64,000 nucleotides of DNA from Roseomonas sp. (GCA_020249285.1 JADCFX010000061.1:1-64000); one strand, 5' to 3'. Positions 1 to 9,283 are shown, numbered from the stretch's first letter. The notes: generated by a model not told the origin, from the letters alone. Made by a program: numbers and translations.

Positions 1-54
1 GACCAGTTTTTCGGCTGGTACCCGCGTGGGTGGGGCGGAGGATTTCTGGCTCAT
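1..54 (-). CDS. 5' end of an unidentified gene, cut by the window edge
   Basis: Only the first 18 codons lie in the window. The protein begins MSQKSSAPPTRVPAEKLV and cannot be assigned to a family from this. The start is convincing because an AAGGAG ribosome binding site (minus strand, about 63-70) lies at normal distance from the ATG at 52-54. It follows the DUF1156 methylase gene on the same strand after only 41 bases and should be part of the same operon. In DUF499/DUF1156 islands a helicase or a DUF3780 protein often occupies such a position, but nothing seen here allows a choice. Its start codon lies inside a long perfect hairpin described separately. Confidence 0.6.
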   Translation of the reverse strand, partial: MSQKSSAPPTRVPAEKLV

Positions 55-95
55 CTTCACTCTCCTTGGGGTTATGATGAGCCAGAAATCCTCCG
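36..95 (-). promoter_or_regulatory. 20-bp perfect hairpin burying the start codon of the downstream gene
   Basis: Bases 36-55 and 76-95 are perfect reverse complements, separated by a 20-base loop (56-75). In the minus-strand mRNA the 5' arm begins directly after the methylase stop codon (TAA, 98-96). The loop carries the AAGGAG ribosome binding site, and the 3' arm contains the ATG and first codons of the next gene. The layout fits translational coupling: a ribosome finishing the methylase would open the stem. A transcription terminator is less likely because no T-run follows the 3' arm. The coupling itself is inference. Confidence 0.6.
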
Positions 96-2945
96 TTACT
101 CAAATCGCCAATTTGGTCCCATGGGTGCTGACGCCGGACAGGCGCGGCTGACAGGCAGCACTTCCAGCACCAATTGCAGCGCTAGGCGGAAGCTGGCCTC
201 GCCCAGCAGGCCGCGCTTTTCCAGCGCGTCCTTCGCCGCTGCGAGTGTCTTGGTTCGTGCGGCGTGGGCCGCGTGGTGCAGTGCGTCTATCATCGCGCGG
301 CTGCCATCCGGTGCCCCTAGTGACGCTTTCGCCGCGCGCTTGCCGCTATCCCACAGCAGCAGGTCGCTTTTCTTCTTTTCGGCGAGCACGCCGACCACTT
401 GGTTTTCCAGGTCCACGCCAACAGCGCGGGCGAGACGCAGGGCTTCGTCGTAAGGGAAGACGGGCGCGCGGAAGCTGTCCCAGGCCAGGACGAAGAAGCT
501 TGTCAGCGGATCGAGCTCGGCACGGCCCTGCTTCTGGCCCAGGGCTTCGAGGCGCCAGCGCTTCACCTCACGGCGGGCGGCATCCAGCGCGTCCTCGGGT
601 GAGACTTCGTAGGGGTCCCATTCTTCCTTAAAAAGCGCCGTCTGGCGCTGCCGGCGCTTGGCTTCCGGTGTCGCGCGTGGGGTACCGCGCTTGAGCGGCC
701 AGTGGCGGGAGAACTCCTCCAGCGCTGGACCGAAGCAGGCGAGGTAAAGATCCACGCCGCCAATCCCTGCCTTCTGAAATTCCTCAACTCGCCGGCGCAC
801 TGCGGCGGCCACGAGCGGCTCCACATCCTCCCAATACTCAGCTTCGGCATTGGGCAATGCCGCGAGGCGCGGGCGACAGACAAGGAAGATGGTGCTGTTG
901 GCGGCCGACTTGTCCTTGATGTGGAGGCTGCCTTCGGCCTCTGTGTTGATGGGCCAACTTGCCGTGATGATGAAGCCGGCCTGCATCAGCCCCTTGGTTA
1001 GCGCATCCCAGGCGCCGGTCGCCTTGTGGGTGAACATCAGCGTCATGATACCATTTGGCTTTAGGACGCGGCGGCATTCTTCGAAGATGCGGGCCATCCG
1101 ATCCTGATAGTCACGCCCGGCAAGCGCCTTGGCGCCCTTTTGCCCGAAAAACTTGGCCGGGTTGGCGACGGCTTCATTGTCCTTATCGGTCAACTGACGT
1201 GTGAACAATTCGGGCACAACATAACCGGCGGTGCGCTTCAGCCAAACATAGAAAAAATCTGACAACTCGGCATACATTACGTTATCATAGTAGGGTGGGT
1301 CCATGACGACGACATCGACGCTACCGTCATTGATGTGATCGAGTGTCTCACCAGGTTTGCAGGAGATGGTAACGGACGGCGGCGTGATCGCCTCAGGCCG
1401 CAGCAACTGGCCATCGTGCTTGGTATCGGGCCTTGCGAGTGCGACAAGTTCTTCAATGCATTTACCGACCGCACCGATCACCCAATCATAACCGAGGCCG
1501 GCAATCACGGGCGCCATCTCCGCATAGGACCACTTGAACGAAAAGTCGTGACGATCGAAAGTATTGACCATGACTTCGCGGGTGCCATGCCATCGGCACA
1601 TACGGCTGTTATAGTCGGCCATCTTGTCTAGGGCGAGTGCGAGATAAACGAAGGCCGCCTTCGTCACATCGTCCAGTGCGCCCCGCGCCTCGCGCTCGGA
1701 AAGAAGTTCCCGGAAGACCTCGACTCCAGTGCCATGGCCGAGCAGCTGTCGCGGATTGAATAGATCACGCCAATGCACCATACCGTAGCGCTTCGGTTCG
1801 CCCGTCTTGTGGCCATCCGGGAGGGCTTCGTGCGGCACAAAATCCAGTGCCTGCCACTCCTCAATTTTCTGTGCCAGATGCGCGGCGACCTCAACGCTAT
1901 TGTCATCCTCGGGCCGGGGCGCGCGATAGCCACGTTCCCATTTGTCGCGACCCTTCTTACCGGCCTTGGTTCGAGTTTCGATCCGGCGCTTGAAGACGAT
2001 TGCGAATAGTTGCTCGCCCATGCCTCCGGCTTGGGCTTGGCGCTTTATGTCGTCGCCGTCGATCACCTTACCGCAGTCCGGAAACGGGCAGGTCCCGTCC
2101 CCATCGAGTTCGGTTCCGGGCGAATGGTCGGTCGCTTTCGTCACCATCACGAAATCGCAGCGCCGTTCTGGATCGCCCGGTCCTTTGCCTAGACGCGGCA
2201 AGAGCCGTACTCCAGTCCCGTCTGGCGCCAGCCGCCAATTGGGGGAGAGCGGGACGAGCCCCTCGCAATGGGGGCATCGGATGGTGCGAGCCCACAAGTA
2301 GCCAACAATTTGAATACCGGGCGCCTCTTTAGGAAACACGCCCTTGAACCTGGGAGTCGCGCGGCTCAGGAAATCCGCCGCGAGGCTCGTATAGATAGGT
2401 AGCAAAGCCGTTCCATGCTTTATCGGATATTCGATTGTTGCCTTTTGAAGCAGTGCAGCGACGGGATTTAGGTCGTTCGAGAACGATGTGAAACCTAGCC
2501 TTGCCGCTTCAAGCGGAATCGAACCACCACCAGCCGTCGGATCGAGGACCGATATGGGCGAGACACTGAGGGCATCAGCTGCAGTCTGGACGACCTGACG
2601 GTCTGACTCGTCAGCGGAGTACTGAAATGCCCGTGCATAGCCATACGGGTTCGCACCGAGATTCTCGCCAGTTTTCCGTGCTTTATCGAGCCGGCTACGC
2701 ATGGCCACTGGATCGCCATGAATGCCAAGGGCATGCAGAAACTTACCCCGATCCGCATCCGCTGGGAGCACCGAAGCCAGCACCGCGGCCCGGCTTGCCA
2801 CCAAGGGGCGCCGCGCCCACCAGACATGGAGCCGATTGGGCGCGGGGAACGGCGTCATCGGGGTTCGCTCGCGCAGGCTCTCGATCCCGATCGCCGCAAT
2901 CGGCAGCCAGCGTTCAATCAAGCGAGGATCATTTTTATCAGACAC
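96..2945 (-). CDS. DUF1156 domain DNA adenine methylase (COG1743 type)
   Basis: Predicted N6-adenine DNA methyltransferase of 949 residues. The N-terminal DUF1156 signature WWARRPL is at 42-48, the SAM-binding motif DPTAGGG at 135-141 and the catalytic DPPY at 549-552. Two cysteine pairs (C224/C227 and C286/C291) could form a zinc ribbon in the long insertion between motifs I and IV. The gene starts with GTG at 2945, preceded by AGGAAA inside a short palindrome (TAGGA-AA-TCCTA, 2950-2961). Members of this family are regularly found with DUF499 ATPases in phage-defence neighbourhoods, and a DUF499 gene lies at the head of this cluster. The target sequence and the exact role (self-marking or effector) cannot be read from the sequence. 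Confidence 0.88.
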   Translation of the reverse strand: MSDKNDPRLIERWLPIAAIGIESLRERTPMTPFPAPNRLHVWWARRPLVASRAAVLASVLPADADRGKFLHALGIHGDPVAMRSRLDKARKTGENLGANPYGYARAFQYSADESDRQVVQTAADALSVSPISVLDPTAGGGSIPLEAARLGFTSFSNDLNPVAALLQKATIEYPIKHGTALLPIYTSLAADFLSRATPRFKGVFPKEAPGIQIVGYLWARTIRCPHCEGLVPLSPNWRLAPDGTGVRLLPRLGKGPGDPERRCDFVMVTKATDHSPGTELDGDGTCPFPDCGKVIDGDDIKRQAQAGGMGEQLFAIVFKRRIETRTKAGKKGRDKWERGYRAPRPEDDNSVEVAAHLAQKIEEWQALDFVPHEALPDGHKTGEPKRYGMVHWRDLFNPRQLLGHGTGVEVFRELLSEREARGALDDVTKAAFVYLALALDKMADYNSRMCRWHGTREVMVNTFDRHDFSFKWSYAEMAPVIAGLGYDWVIGAVGKCIEELVALARPDTKHDGQLLRPEAITPPSVTISCKPGETLDHINDGSVDVVVMDPPYYDNVMYAELSDFFYVWLKRTAGYVVPELFTRQLTDKDNEAVANPAKFFGQKGAKALAGRDYQDRMARIFEECRRVLKPNGIMTLMFTHKATGAWDALTKGLMQAGFIITASWPINTEAEGSLHIKDKSAANSTIFLVCRPRLAALPNAEAEYWEDVEPLVAAAVRRRVEEFQKAGIGGVDLYLACFGPALEEFSRHWPLKRGTPRATPEAKRRQRQTALFKEEWDPYEVSPEDALDAARREVKRWRLEALGQKQGRAELDPLTSFFVLAWDSFRAPVFPYDEALRLARAVGVDLENQVVGVLAEKKKSDLLLWDSGKRAAKASLGAPDGSRAMIDALHHAAHAARTKTLAAAKDALEKRGLLGEASFRLALQLVLEVLPVSRACPASAPMGPNWRFE

Positions 2946-3167
2946 GTGTTAGGATTTCCTAGCTTCAATTAATTGTAAACTGACACCCCTTTACCAAAGA
3001 CTTGGACCGCATGGATCTTCTTGGCATGGCAATCTCTCACAGAAATCTATTGCCAAGCGTGGGAAGAGCTCTCGCCACCTTCCTCAGTGATTCAGCAAGC
3101 ATCTTCGTCCGATTTTAAAAAAGGAGCCTGTCTAACAGCGTTCAGGGCATCGAGTGAGAGCGTCACA

Positions 3168-3335
3168 TTACGGCTTGCCGGTTTTCTCCGAAGGTTTTCT
3201 TTTGGTTGGCACCGTCATTTTCTCAGCCATTAGAATTTTCTCGATTCCTTTGACAGTATCGCCGCTAATCTTCTCCAGAAACGCCTTCTGACGCTCCATC
3301 AATTCATCCGGCAAAGCCTTTCTCGAGGCATTCAT
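3168..3335 (-). CDS. 55-residue helical, basic small protein
   Basis: This frame is 56 codons including the stop and begins MNASRKALPDELMERQKAF. Its ATG (3333-3335) follows the TGA of the nitrilase-like gene with no gap, and GAGGAAAA lies just upstream as a ribosome binding site. The first 40 residues are charged and helix-forming. The last 15 are lysine-rich (TVPTKRKPSEKTGKP). No family is recognised. Direct abutment to the upstream gene and placement before the methylase suggest it belongs to the island operon, perhaps as a small DNA-binding or adaptor protein (inference only). About 220 bases without a gene follow before the methylase start. Confidence 0.6.
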   Translation of the reverse strand: MNASRKALPDELMERQKAFLEKISGDTVKGIEKILMAEKMTVPTKRKPSEKTGKP

Positions 3336-5099
3336 TCAGATTTTCCTCTTCCTTCTCTGGATAGATCTTGGATCAAGCTCCGCCCTTTCAAGCCACCCTG
3401 GGGGATCGGCGATGCGCACGGATTTTAAGCCTGCCAGACGATACTCCACTGCTACACCTGAAGCTTTTCCCTGCCTCAAATCCAAAGTTCTTTGATTGGA
3501 TTCCTGCACCCCCAACGCCAGAACCAATGCATGAGCTCCTGTTGGTAGCGTCAGTTCAAGAGCATCGTCCCCCCGGCTTTTCCAGAGCCCAACCACATGT
3601 TTCTCCGTTTGCCCGGGCCGATAGGACCGCCTGACCATACCCAAACACGTTAAAGTGAGCACGGCCGAGCCAGGGTCTTCGGCAAGAACGGTAGCGTAAC
3701 GACCAGACCATCTGTCCTTTGTCTGCGGACCGTCCATCAGAAGTGCGAAGATAAGGTTGGGACCAACCGCATTTAGAACAGGAATAACCGGATCAAATCT
3801 GGCCAGATCTTCACAGACAAGAGCCGACATCACCGCTTGATGCCGACTTAAGCTGAATATGATGGTGCGGTCATGAACATCAATTTGTTCCCACCATGCA
3901 TGCCTTGGATCAAGACGATGACCAATGTTGTATCTACTAAGCTGACTGTCCTCCAAACGCCACCTGTGGTGCTTCGACTGAACGAAGGATTTGATTGATC
4001 CTTTCTCGAGGCGAATAATCACGGCTTCATTCCGCGTAGAGGCATCGGTCTTGCGTAAGACTCCGCCGACCAGCATCTCCAATTGCGGGAAACGAGTTTC
4101 TAGATAGCGCGCAAGATCAATCAGATAATCGTGGGTAAGCGAAGTTTCGGGGAAAACAATACCGTGAATCGCGCTTACTTCCTTTTGGGCTTCGCGTATT
4201 AGATTGGCGATAAACTCGTTGAATTCTTCATTTCTGATCTTTGTGCCATCGATGTTTTCAAGCCATTTTTGCGTGAGTGAAAAATACCCGTCTATACGAT
4301 CTCCATTTTCATGCTCTTCAGGAGGTCGAGTAACGATGAAGTCTTTGCCCTCCACGACATAGGGAAATGGGATGAGGAGTAAGTTAAGGCCATGGTCGGG
4401 GCTATGTTCTGGGTGAGAGGCCTGCCCACCTGAGACCACGGGAGGTGCACTCAGATTCCATTGTGGGCGGACGCTACCGCAACCTGGAAGTAGCGCGAGA
4501 TGATGTGAAAGAGATCGGAGATTACAGCCAACCTCCGGCGTCAAGGATTTCGGCAAAACGCAAGCAACTTCTCTCGGTACACGCAGGCAAAGACTTTCCG
4601 GTAAGTTAAAGGCAGAACCGCCATTCTCGATACGCAAATAGGCTCTCGCGACCAAAATAGGCAAAAAGGCTTCTTCGTCGTCCGGAAAATAGCCAGCGCC
4701 CATGCAAGCCTCGTCGGCGATGGCCAGAAGATTAAGAGCAGCGCGCTTCCATGCCGTACCCTCGCCAGCATTGACGCAAATTTCATTAGAACGATGGTTC
4801 CACAGAACACGCCACTCGGATGATACAGCGTCTGGCAGGATACTATCCAGCTGTTTGTACCACTGCTGACCCAGCTTTCTGTTTGCAACCGCCCTCGCCC
4901 TTTTTTCTTCTCGTTCGCCTTTGTCTCGGCTGATAGCTAGGCTAGGCTCTGCATAACAGCCGGAGCGATCAACCAAAGTTGCCGCCACTGCAAAAACATC
5001 GGGCGGCCATATCGGGCAATGCTCCCAAGTAGGTGCATCTGCCTTACCACGCGAACCGTTCGGCAACAGACTACTTACAACATCACCAAGCGTGGGCAT
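3336..5099 (-). CDS. nitrilase-fold (carbon-nitrogen hydrolase-like) protein in a defence-type island
   Basis: Protein of 587 residues. The first 230 residues match nothing I recognise. From about 238 onward the pattern is that of the nitrilase superfamily: GIVFPETS with E318, QSKHHRW with K376 and ALVCEDLARFD with C429-E430-D431. The E-K-C triad spacing is as expected, and hydrophobic strands precede each residue. Nitrilases usually cleave C-N bonds, but here the substrate is unknown. ATG at 5099 has TAGGAG seven bases upstream. The gene follows the 162-residue protein after 38 bases and abuts the 55-residue gene. Base composition is unlike the rest of the window: two sampled 60-base lines at its 3' side had 28 and 30 G+C. 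That suggests separate acquisition. The fold call is from motifs only. Confidence 0.7.
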   Translation of the reverse strand: MPTLGDVVSSLLPNGSRGKADAPTWEHCPIWPPDVFAVAATLVDRSGCYAEPSLAISRDKGEREEKRARAVANRKLGQQWYKQLDSILPDAVSSEWRVLWNHRSNEICVNAGEGTAWKRAALNLLAIADEACMGAGYFPDDEEAFLPILVARAYLRIENGGSAFNLPESLCLRVPREVACVLPKSLTPEVGCNLRSLSHHLALLPGCGSVRPQWNLSAPPVVSGGQASHPEHSPDHGLNLLLIPFPYVVEGKDFIVTRPPEEHENGDRIDGYFSLTQKWLENIDGTKIRNEEFNEFIANLIREAQKEVSAIHGIVFPETSLTHDYLIDLARYLETRFPQLEMLVGGVLRKTDASTRNEAVIIRLEKGSIKSFVQSKHHRWRLEDSQLSRYNIGHRLDPRHAWWEQIDVHDRTIIFSLSRHQAVMSALVCEDLARFDPVIPVLNAVGPNLIFALLMDGPQTKDRWSGRYATVLAEDPGSAVLTLTCLGMVRRSYRPGQTEKHVVGLWKSRGDDALELTLPTGAHALVLALGVQESNQRTLDLRQGKASGVAVEYRLAGLKSVRIADPPGWLERAELDPRSIQRRKRKI

Positions 5100-5137
5100 G
5101 CATGACTCCTACGCGCCTGAATGTGTTGGGCACAGCG

Positions 5138-5626
5138 TCATTGATTGTGCGCCTTCGGACCCGTCAGCAGAAAACGCAGCGCAGTCAGCACGCGCCGAGG
5201 ATTTTTACGGTGCATCGCCATGCCGAGCCAATAGGCTGCTTCCTCGCGCCCCATAGCCTCAATCCCTTCGGCGACGGCTCGGATATTTTCGCGTGATCGC
5301 ATTGGCGCCAGTGCCCGGAACAGCAAACCCAGCCGGAGTGCCTGATCCTCCGGCAGGATCAGCGCCTCTTTCCGCCCCGCGCGCGGGTTGAACTTCAGTC
5401 CGGCGGCCGCAAGCAGCTTGAGCACCCGGTGCTCAACCAAGCCGAGGTTCCGGCCCCTTAAGCCAGCCAGCCGCATCGGCGCGGAGAGTTGCGGTGAAGC
5501 CGGGGAAGGAAGCTGCCAGACCTCAACCTCGGTATCGGCCGGCCCATGGCGCACCGTGCGCACCTCGAAGGAGGGGGCGGACGCCGGGGTGGGCGGGCTC
5601 GGAAGTCGCGCGATTCGCCCACTCAT
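5138..5626 (-). CDS. uncharacterised 162-residue protein coupled to the DUF499 ATPase
   Basis: I do not recognise this protein with certainty; it may belong to a small family seen beside DUF499 genes (possibly DUF7680, unverified). It has a proline-rich start (residues 5-20). A short beta-rich segment carries VRTVRHGPADTEVEVWQL, and an Arg-rich helical half includes HRVLKLLAAAGLK and the C-terminal RRVLTALRFLLTG. There is no signal peptide or membrane segment. Its ATG overlaps the stop of the DUF499 gene by four bases (ATGA), so translation is coupled and the products probably act together. Its basic, helical character would suit a DNA- or protein-binding partner, but that is inference. Confidence 0.7.
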   Translation of the reverse strand: MSGRIARLPSPPTPASAPSFEVRTVRHGPADTEVEVWQLPSPASPQLSAPMRLAGLRGRNLGLVEHRVLKLLAAAGLKFNPRAGRKEALILPEDQALRLGLLFRALAPMRSRENIRAVAEGIEAMGREEAAYWLGMAMHRKNPRRVLTALRFLLTGPKAHNQ

Positions 5627-8600
5627 GATTTTGCCTCCGCCAGAGCCTCAACATAGGCTGCACCTGTGGCCAGCCGCGTCAACTGCTCCGTTAGTTTTTC
5701 CGGGGCGTCGCCATCCATGGCCAAGCCCTCGGTAAAGGTTAGGTCGAAGCGGACCTCGACCTGCTTCTCAGCCGCCGCGCGGATCTGCGGATCGAGGAAG
5801 TCCTTCAGCGGTGCCGCGTCCTGCGGCGTGCCCTCGAATTCCACAGTCAGGGTGCTGCCGCCGGTGGTTTCGTAGCTGCCGGTGATCGTGGCCTTCTTGC
5901 CATCGGCAACGCGAACAGCGGCAACAACACCCAAAAGCCGGAAGCCGTCCTGGGCATCGAACACGCGGATGGCGAGGTTGCCGAGCCGCGCCACCTTTCG
6001 GCCGCGGGCCTGTTCCCAAAGCCGGATCAGTGCTTCACGCAGCACACCCTCTGCCTTGATAGATGCGGCCTTCTGGCTGGTCCCATCTGACTGCGGCTGG
6101 CTTCCGCCACCTGGCGTTGACGTTCCACCAGTAGAAGCACCTGAGGTTGGGGAGGCACCCTGTTTCTCTTGCGCGCTGCTTGCCGTGCCATCACCAGCAG
6201 GGGCGAAGTCGCTACCACCATTCCCGCTGTCGGTCTGCGTTGCGGTCTTCGGCTGTGGGCGCGGCCATATGCCCTGCTCCTTGGCGAAGGCCATGGTGAA
6301 GACCGCGGCCTGTTCGTCGATCTGGATCGCGGCATAGGCGTCACCTGGGCCGTAGAGCAGGTCGCCGCGGCGATACACATACTCTCCGGCCTCGACCCCC
6401 TTCCGAATGCCCTTAGTGAATACGTCATCGCCGATCAGAATCGGCAGGGCCGCATCGCGGCGGAATTCCTCGCGGAGCGCCGCGGTGGTGATCTGACCCT
6501 TCTTGAGTTGGGTACGATCGCGAACATAGGCCGGGGCGTCAGGCTCATCCTCGGGCATCCGCAGCTTTCGATAGTCGCGCAGCGCGCGCACAACCTGCTG
6601 CTGGCCAGCGCCCGGCTTCTCGCTGACCGAATGGGTATCGAGCGCAGAATGGGCAAGTGACACCACGGCGCCGGAAAGCCGCGCCTGCGATGGATAGAAT
6701 AGGTGACGGAACGCTTGCTGGATGGCGATGGCGACATCGGCCTCAGAACGCGATTCCAGTTCCTTCACCTTGGCTTGCTGATGCTCCGCGAGGTCCTTGA
6801 GACGCGCCCCGTCTTTCAGGTCGCGCAATGCTAAACGACGCGCGGTCTTCCGCCGGACCTCCTCGATGCGGCCTTCTTCAGCTGCCACGAACACCAGGTT
6901 GTTGCGGAACAGCCGTAGGCTTCCGCCATCTGCGCCCTTACGTTCATAGATACGGGTGACGAGGTCTGGAATGGTTTCGACCGTCTGCCCGACCGCGCAG
7001 GCATCCGGTGACAGCACCACCAGCAGGGGACGGCCATTGCCAACTTCGTCCGGCACGTCGAATGGGCCCGCAGGGAAGGGAACCGATTCCATGACGCTGC
7101 CCGCGAAGATGGACTTGATTCGATCGTTCAGCTGCACCCGTAGTTCGCCCGGGTCGACGCTAAGCTCCTCGCGGCGAATAATTTGCGTAAGGTTCGCTTC
7201 GGCCAAGAACCGCATTGGCGCCCCTGGGCGGTCGTCCAGATAGGCAGAGCCAGCAATGAATGCCTTCCTAGCTTCCTCAATAAAGGAGATGTCGGTGCTG
7301 GGGCCGAGCACTGAGTATCGGATATGCTCCGGCGTGGCTCCCTTCAGCTGCTCGTTGAACGCGAGGGTATGCATCAGCACGGAACGGGCAACATAGGCGG
7401 TGTAGGGCGGCAGGCCCTTATGATTTCGAGTGTCGATTTCCTGGGCCAGCGCCTCCCGACCGGCTTCGCCCGCAATGTCGGATCGAATTGCTGGCACGTA
7501 GATGGATTGCTGAAGCCGTGTGACGATCTCCTGGCGGATCGCCTCATTCCCGGGGTCTACGTGGTGCAAGTGGATGGCAAAGGCATCGGCTGGGCGGGTT
7601 CGCCATAGATCAGCGACGGTGCGCCCAAGAATACGGAGCATACCGCGCACCCGCTGAAAGTTCTGCAGCGTCGCAGTCTTCGATGTGAAGGTGTCCAGCA
7701 CGTCGGGGTGGAGCGGGTAGCTGTCGGCGAAGCCCGCAACGGTCGAAGGCTTAGACGCCTCGTCGCAGAGCACCGATTTATTGTGGCCCCAGAGATCCCG
7801 ATACTGAGAGATGACAGCGGTGGCTGCCGCATCGTCGATGCGCGAGAACAGGCGGCGGCGCAGGACATGCACCGTTTCATCATCCTCAGTGGGGTTGAGC
7901 AGCGTGGCCTTGCGGGCACTGACGCTCTCAGCCTCCGCCATCTTCTCCGCGACGAACTGGTTCTGGGCTGAGTAGGCGTCTCCCGTCTTCCCGTCCTTGC
8001 CTATGGCAAGCGTGTAGACGACTGCGGCCCGAGGTGACGATTCGACTGCCTTGAATAGGCCGGTCAGGAAGGCGGTTAGCTGATCTCGGGCGCCGGGGCG
8101 GTTCCAGACTTTGTTCAGGTAGATCGCGAGCTCATCAAGCAGGATGAGAGCGGGTTGACCACCAAACAGCTCTGCGATGGTCTCCGCGCCGGGGGCGATG
8201 CCCTCTTCGTCAGAGCGGCGGACGCGCTCATAGCCAGCGGCGCCTGCCAGGGCGTAGGCGATCTCTCCCCAGGGCGTGAACGCCATTACGCCTTCACCCA
8301 TACGCCGACCATTGGCCGGGTCGGCATTCTCACCGTCAAATGCCGCTACCCGCACAGGCTCCTGGGGAATGAGAGCGGGGTCAATGAATTCGGATGGATC
8401 GTTGACGCCGGGCATCCCACGAGCGGCGTGAACGAGGGCGATCAAGCCATGGGTCTTGCCGCCACCAAAGCTCGTATCAAGGCGGAAAATGGCTGCTACG
8501 GAGGCGCCGCGCCCGCTTATCCTTCCGCAGACGTTGCGGAGGAGGCTCTGCAGGCCGCGGGTTGGGTACGTGTTTGAGAAGAAACGCGCCGCGTCGGCAT

Positions 8601-8727
8601 ACTCCGCTGGCGCCCCGTGTCCGCGAAGGACATGGGCCAGGTCGGCTGCAAAGTCCGAATCAGACGAAGTTCCAGCCAGGACGTCTGGACGGGGCGTGCA
8701 AAGGTCAAAAATGGTGGACAGTGTCAT
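5623..8727 (-). CDS. DUF499 family AAA+ ATPase (COG1483 type)
   Basis: Large ATPase of 1034 residues. A P-loop variant FGGGKTH lies at about 87-93 and a Walker B LILLDEL at about 194-200. The length and the N-terminal FDLCTPRPDVLAG segment are typical of the DUF499 family. Residues from about 850 to 910 are a Gly/Ser/Thr-rich linker that separates a C-terminal domain. DUF499 ATPases occur with DUF1156 methylases in putative anti-phage modules and are thought to couple ATP hydrolysis to handling of DNA or protein partners. The mechanism is not established by this sequence. It is the promoter-proximal gene of the island, starting at ATG 8727. No strong ribosome binding site is seen, and the promoter should lie in 8728-9193. 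Confidence 0.88.
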   Translation of the reverse strand: MTLSTIFDLCTPRPDVLAGTSSDSDFAADLAHVLRGHGAPAEYADAARFFSNTYPTRGLQSLLRNVCGRISGRGASVAAIFRLDTSFGGGKTHGLIALVHAARGMPGVNDPSEFIDPALIPQEPVRVAAFDGENADPANGRRMGEGVMAFTPWGEIAYALAGAAGYERVRRSDEEGIAPGAETIAELFGGQPALILLDELAIYLNKVWNRPGARDQLTAFLTGLFKAVESSPRAAVVYTLAIGKDGKTGDAYSAQNQFVAEKMAEAESVSARKATLLNPTEDDETVHVLRRRLFSRIDDAAATAVISQYRDLWGHNKSVLCDEASKPSTVAGFADSYPLHPDVLDTFTSKTATLQNFQRVRGMLRILGRTVADLWRTRPADAFAIHLHHVDPGNEAIRQEIVTRLQQSIYVPAIRSDIAGEAGREALAQEIDTRNHKGLPPYTAYVARSVLMHTLAFNEQLKGATPEHIRYSVLGPSTDISFIEEARKAFIAGSAYLDDRPGAPMRFLAEANLTQIIRREELSVDPGELRVQLNDRIKSIFAGSVMESVPFPAGPFDVPDEVGNGRPLLVVLSPDACAVGQTVETIPDLVTRIYERKGADGGSLRLFRNNLVFVAAEEGRIEEVRRKTARRLALRDLKDGARLKDLAEHQQAKVKELESRSEADVAIAIQQAFRHLFYPSQARLSGAVVSLAHSALDTHSVSEKPGAGQQQVVRALRDYRKLRMPEDEPDAPAYVRDRTQLKKGQITTAALREEFRRDAALPILIGDDVFTKGIRKGVEAGEYVYRRGDLLYGPGDAYAAIQIDEQAAVFTMAFAKEQGIWPRPQPKTATQTDSGNGGSDFAPAGDGTASSAQEKQGASPTSGASTGGTSTPGGGSQPQSDGTSQKAASIKAEGVLREALIRLWEQARGRKVARLGNLAIRVFDAQDGFRLLGVVAAVRVADGKKATITGSYETTGGSTLTVEFEGTPQDAAPLKDFLDPQIRAAAEKQVEVRFDLTFTEGLAMDGDAPEKLTEQLTRLATGAAYVEALAEAKS

Positions 8728-9193
8728 GCGGCTCGCCGGTTAGGTTCTCTCGCGAGATGAACATAGCAGCCGCAGGCCCATTCTGCCACCTTTACGCTTA
8801 ACGAACTTCTGGCCCGGCGCGTGCTGTTTTTGATTTAAGGATTCTCGGTATCTGCCTTGGGGCCGAGGCGGCGGCTCGATCGGATAGATGACCGGTGCAG
8901 TGCCGGCGGTCATCGGTACCGTACCTCCGTTTCGCTAATTCAGTACGGATCTCAGGCAAATGAAATGCGAACCACGCCACATTTCCGCCACTCGAAATTC
9001 TCTCAATTTCAATAGCTTATGAAATCCGTACTAAATCGGCCAAGTCAACAGCTTTGGAGAGAATTGGCCCCGAGAGAGAGAATTTGTGGCTATTCTGGGC
9101 GGAGCCGGTCAACAGGTCCGTCCCAAAAACCCCAGGAATCCTGCCATCCAGCGGGGGGATCGGACGGGCGGAGAGAGCGTATAAATTTGAAAT
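8728..9193. other. 466-base gene-free stretch between the island and tRNA-Ser
   Basis: No reading frame here has coding character. The stretch is where the promoter of the DUF499 gene (minus strand) should be. A 9-base inverted repeat, AGTACGGAT at 8942-8950 and ATCCGTACT at 9024-9032, may be an operator; no protein can be named for it. No integrase gene or clear duplicate of the tRNA 3' end is visible here. Confidence 0.4.

Positions 9194-9283
<90 letters not shown>

Noticed and set aside
74..148. 25-codon plus-strand frame starting MMSQKSS at the hairpin
   Set aside because: It mirrors the inverted repeat arm and then runs antisense through the methylase C-terminus; too short and without independent support.
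8798..8980. 60-codon frame in the gap before the island
   Set aside because: No ribosome binding site and no coding-like composition; treated as intergenic.
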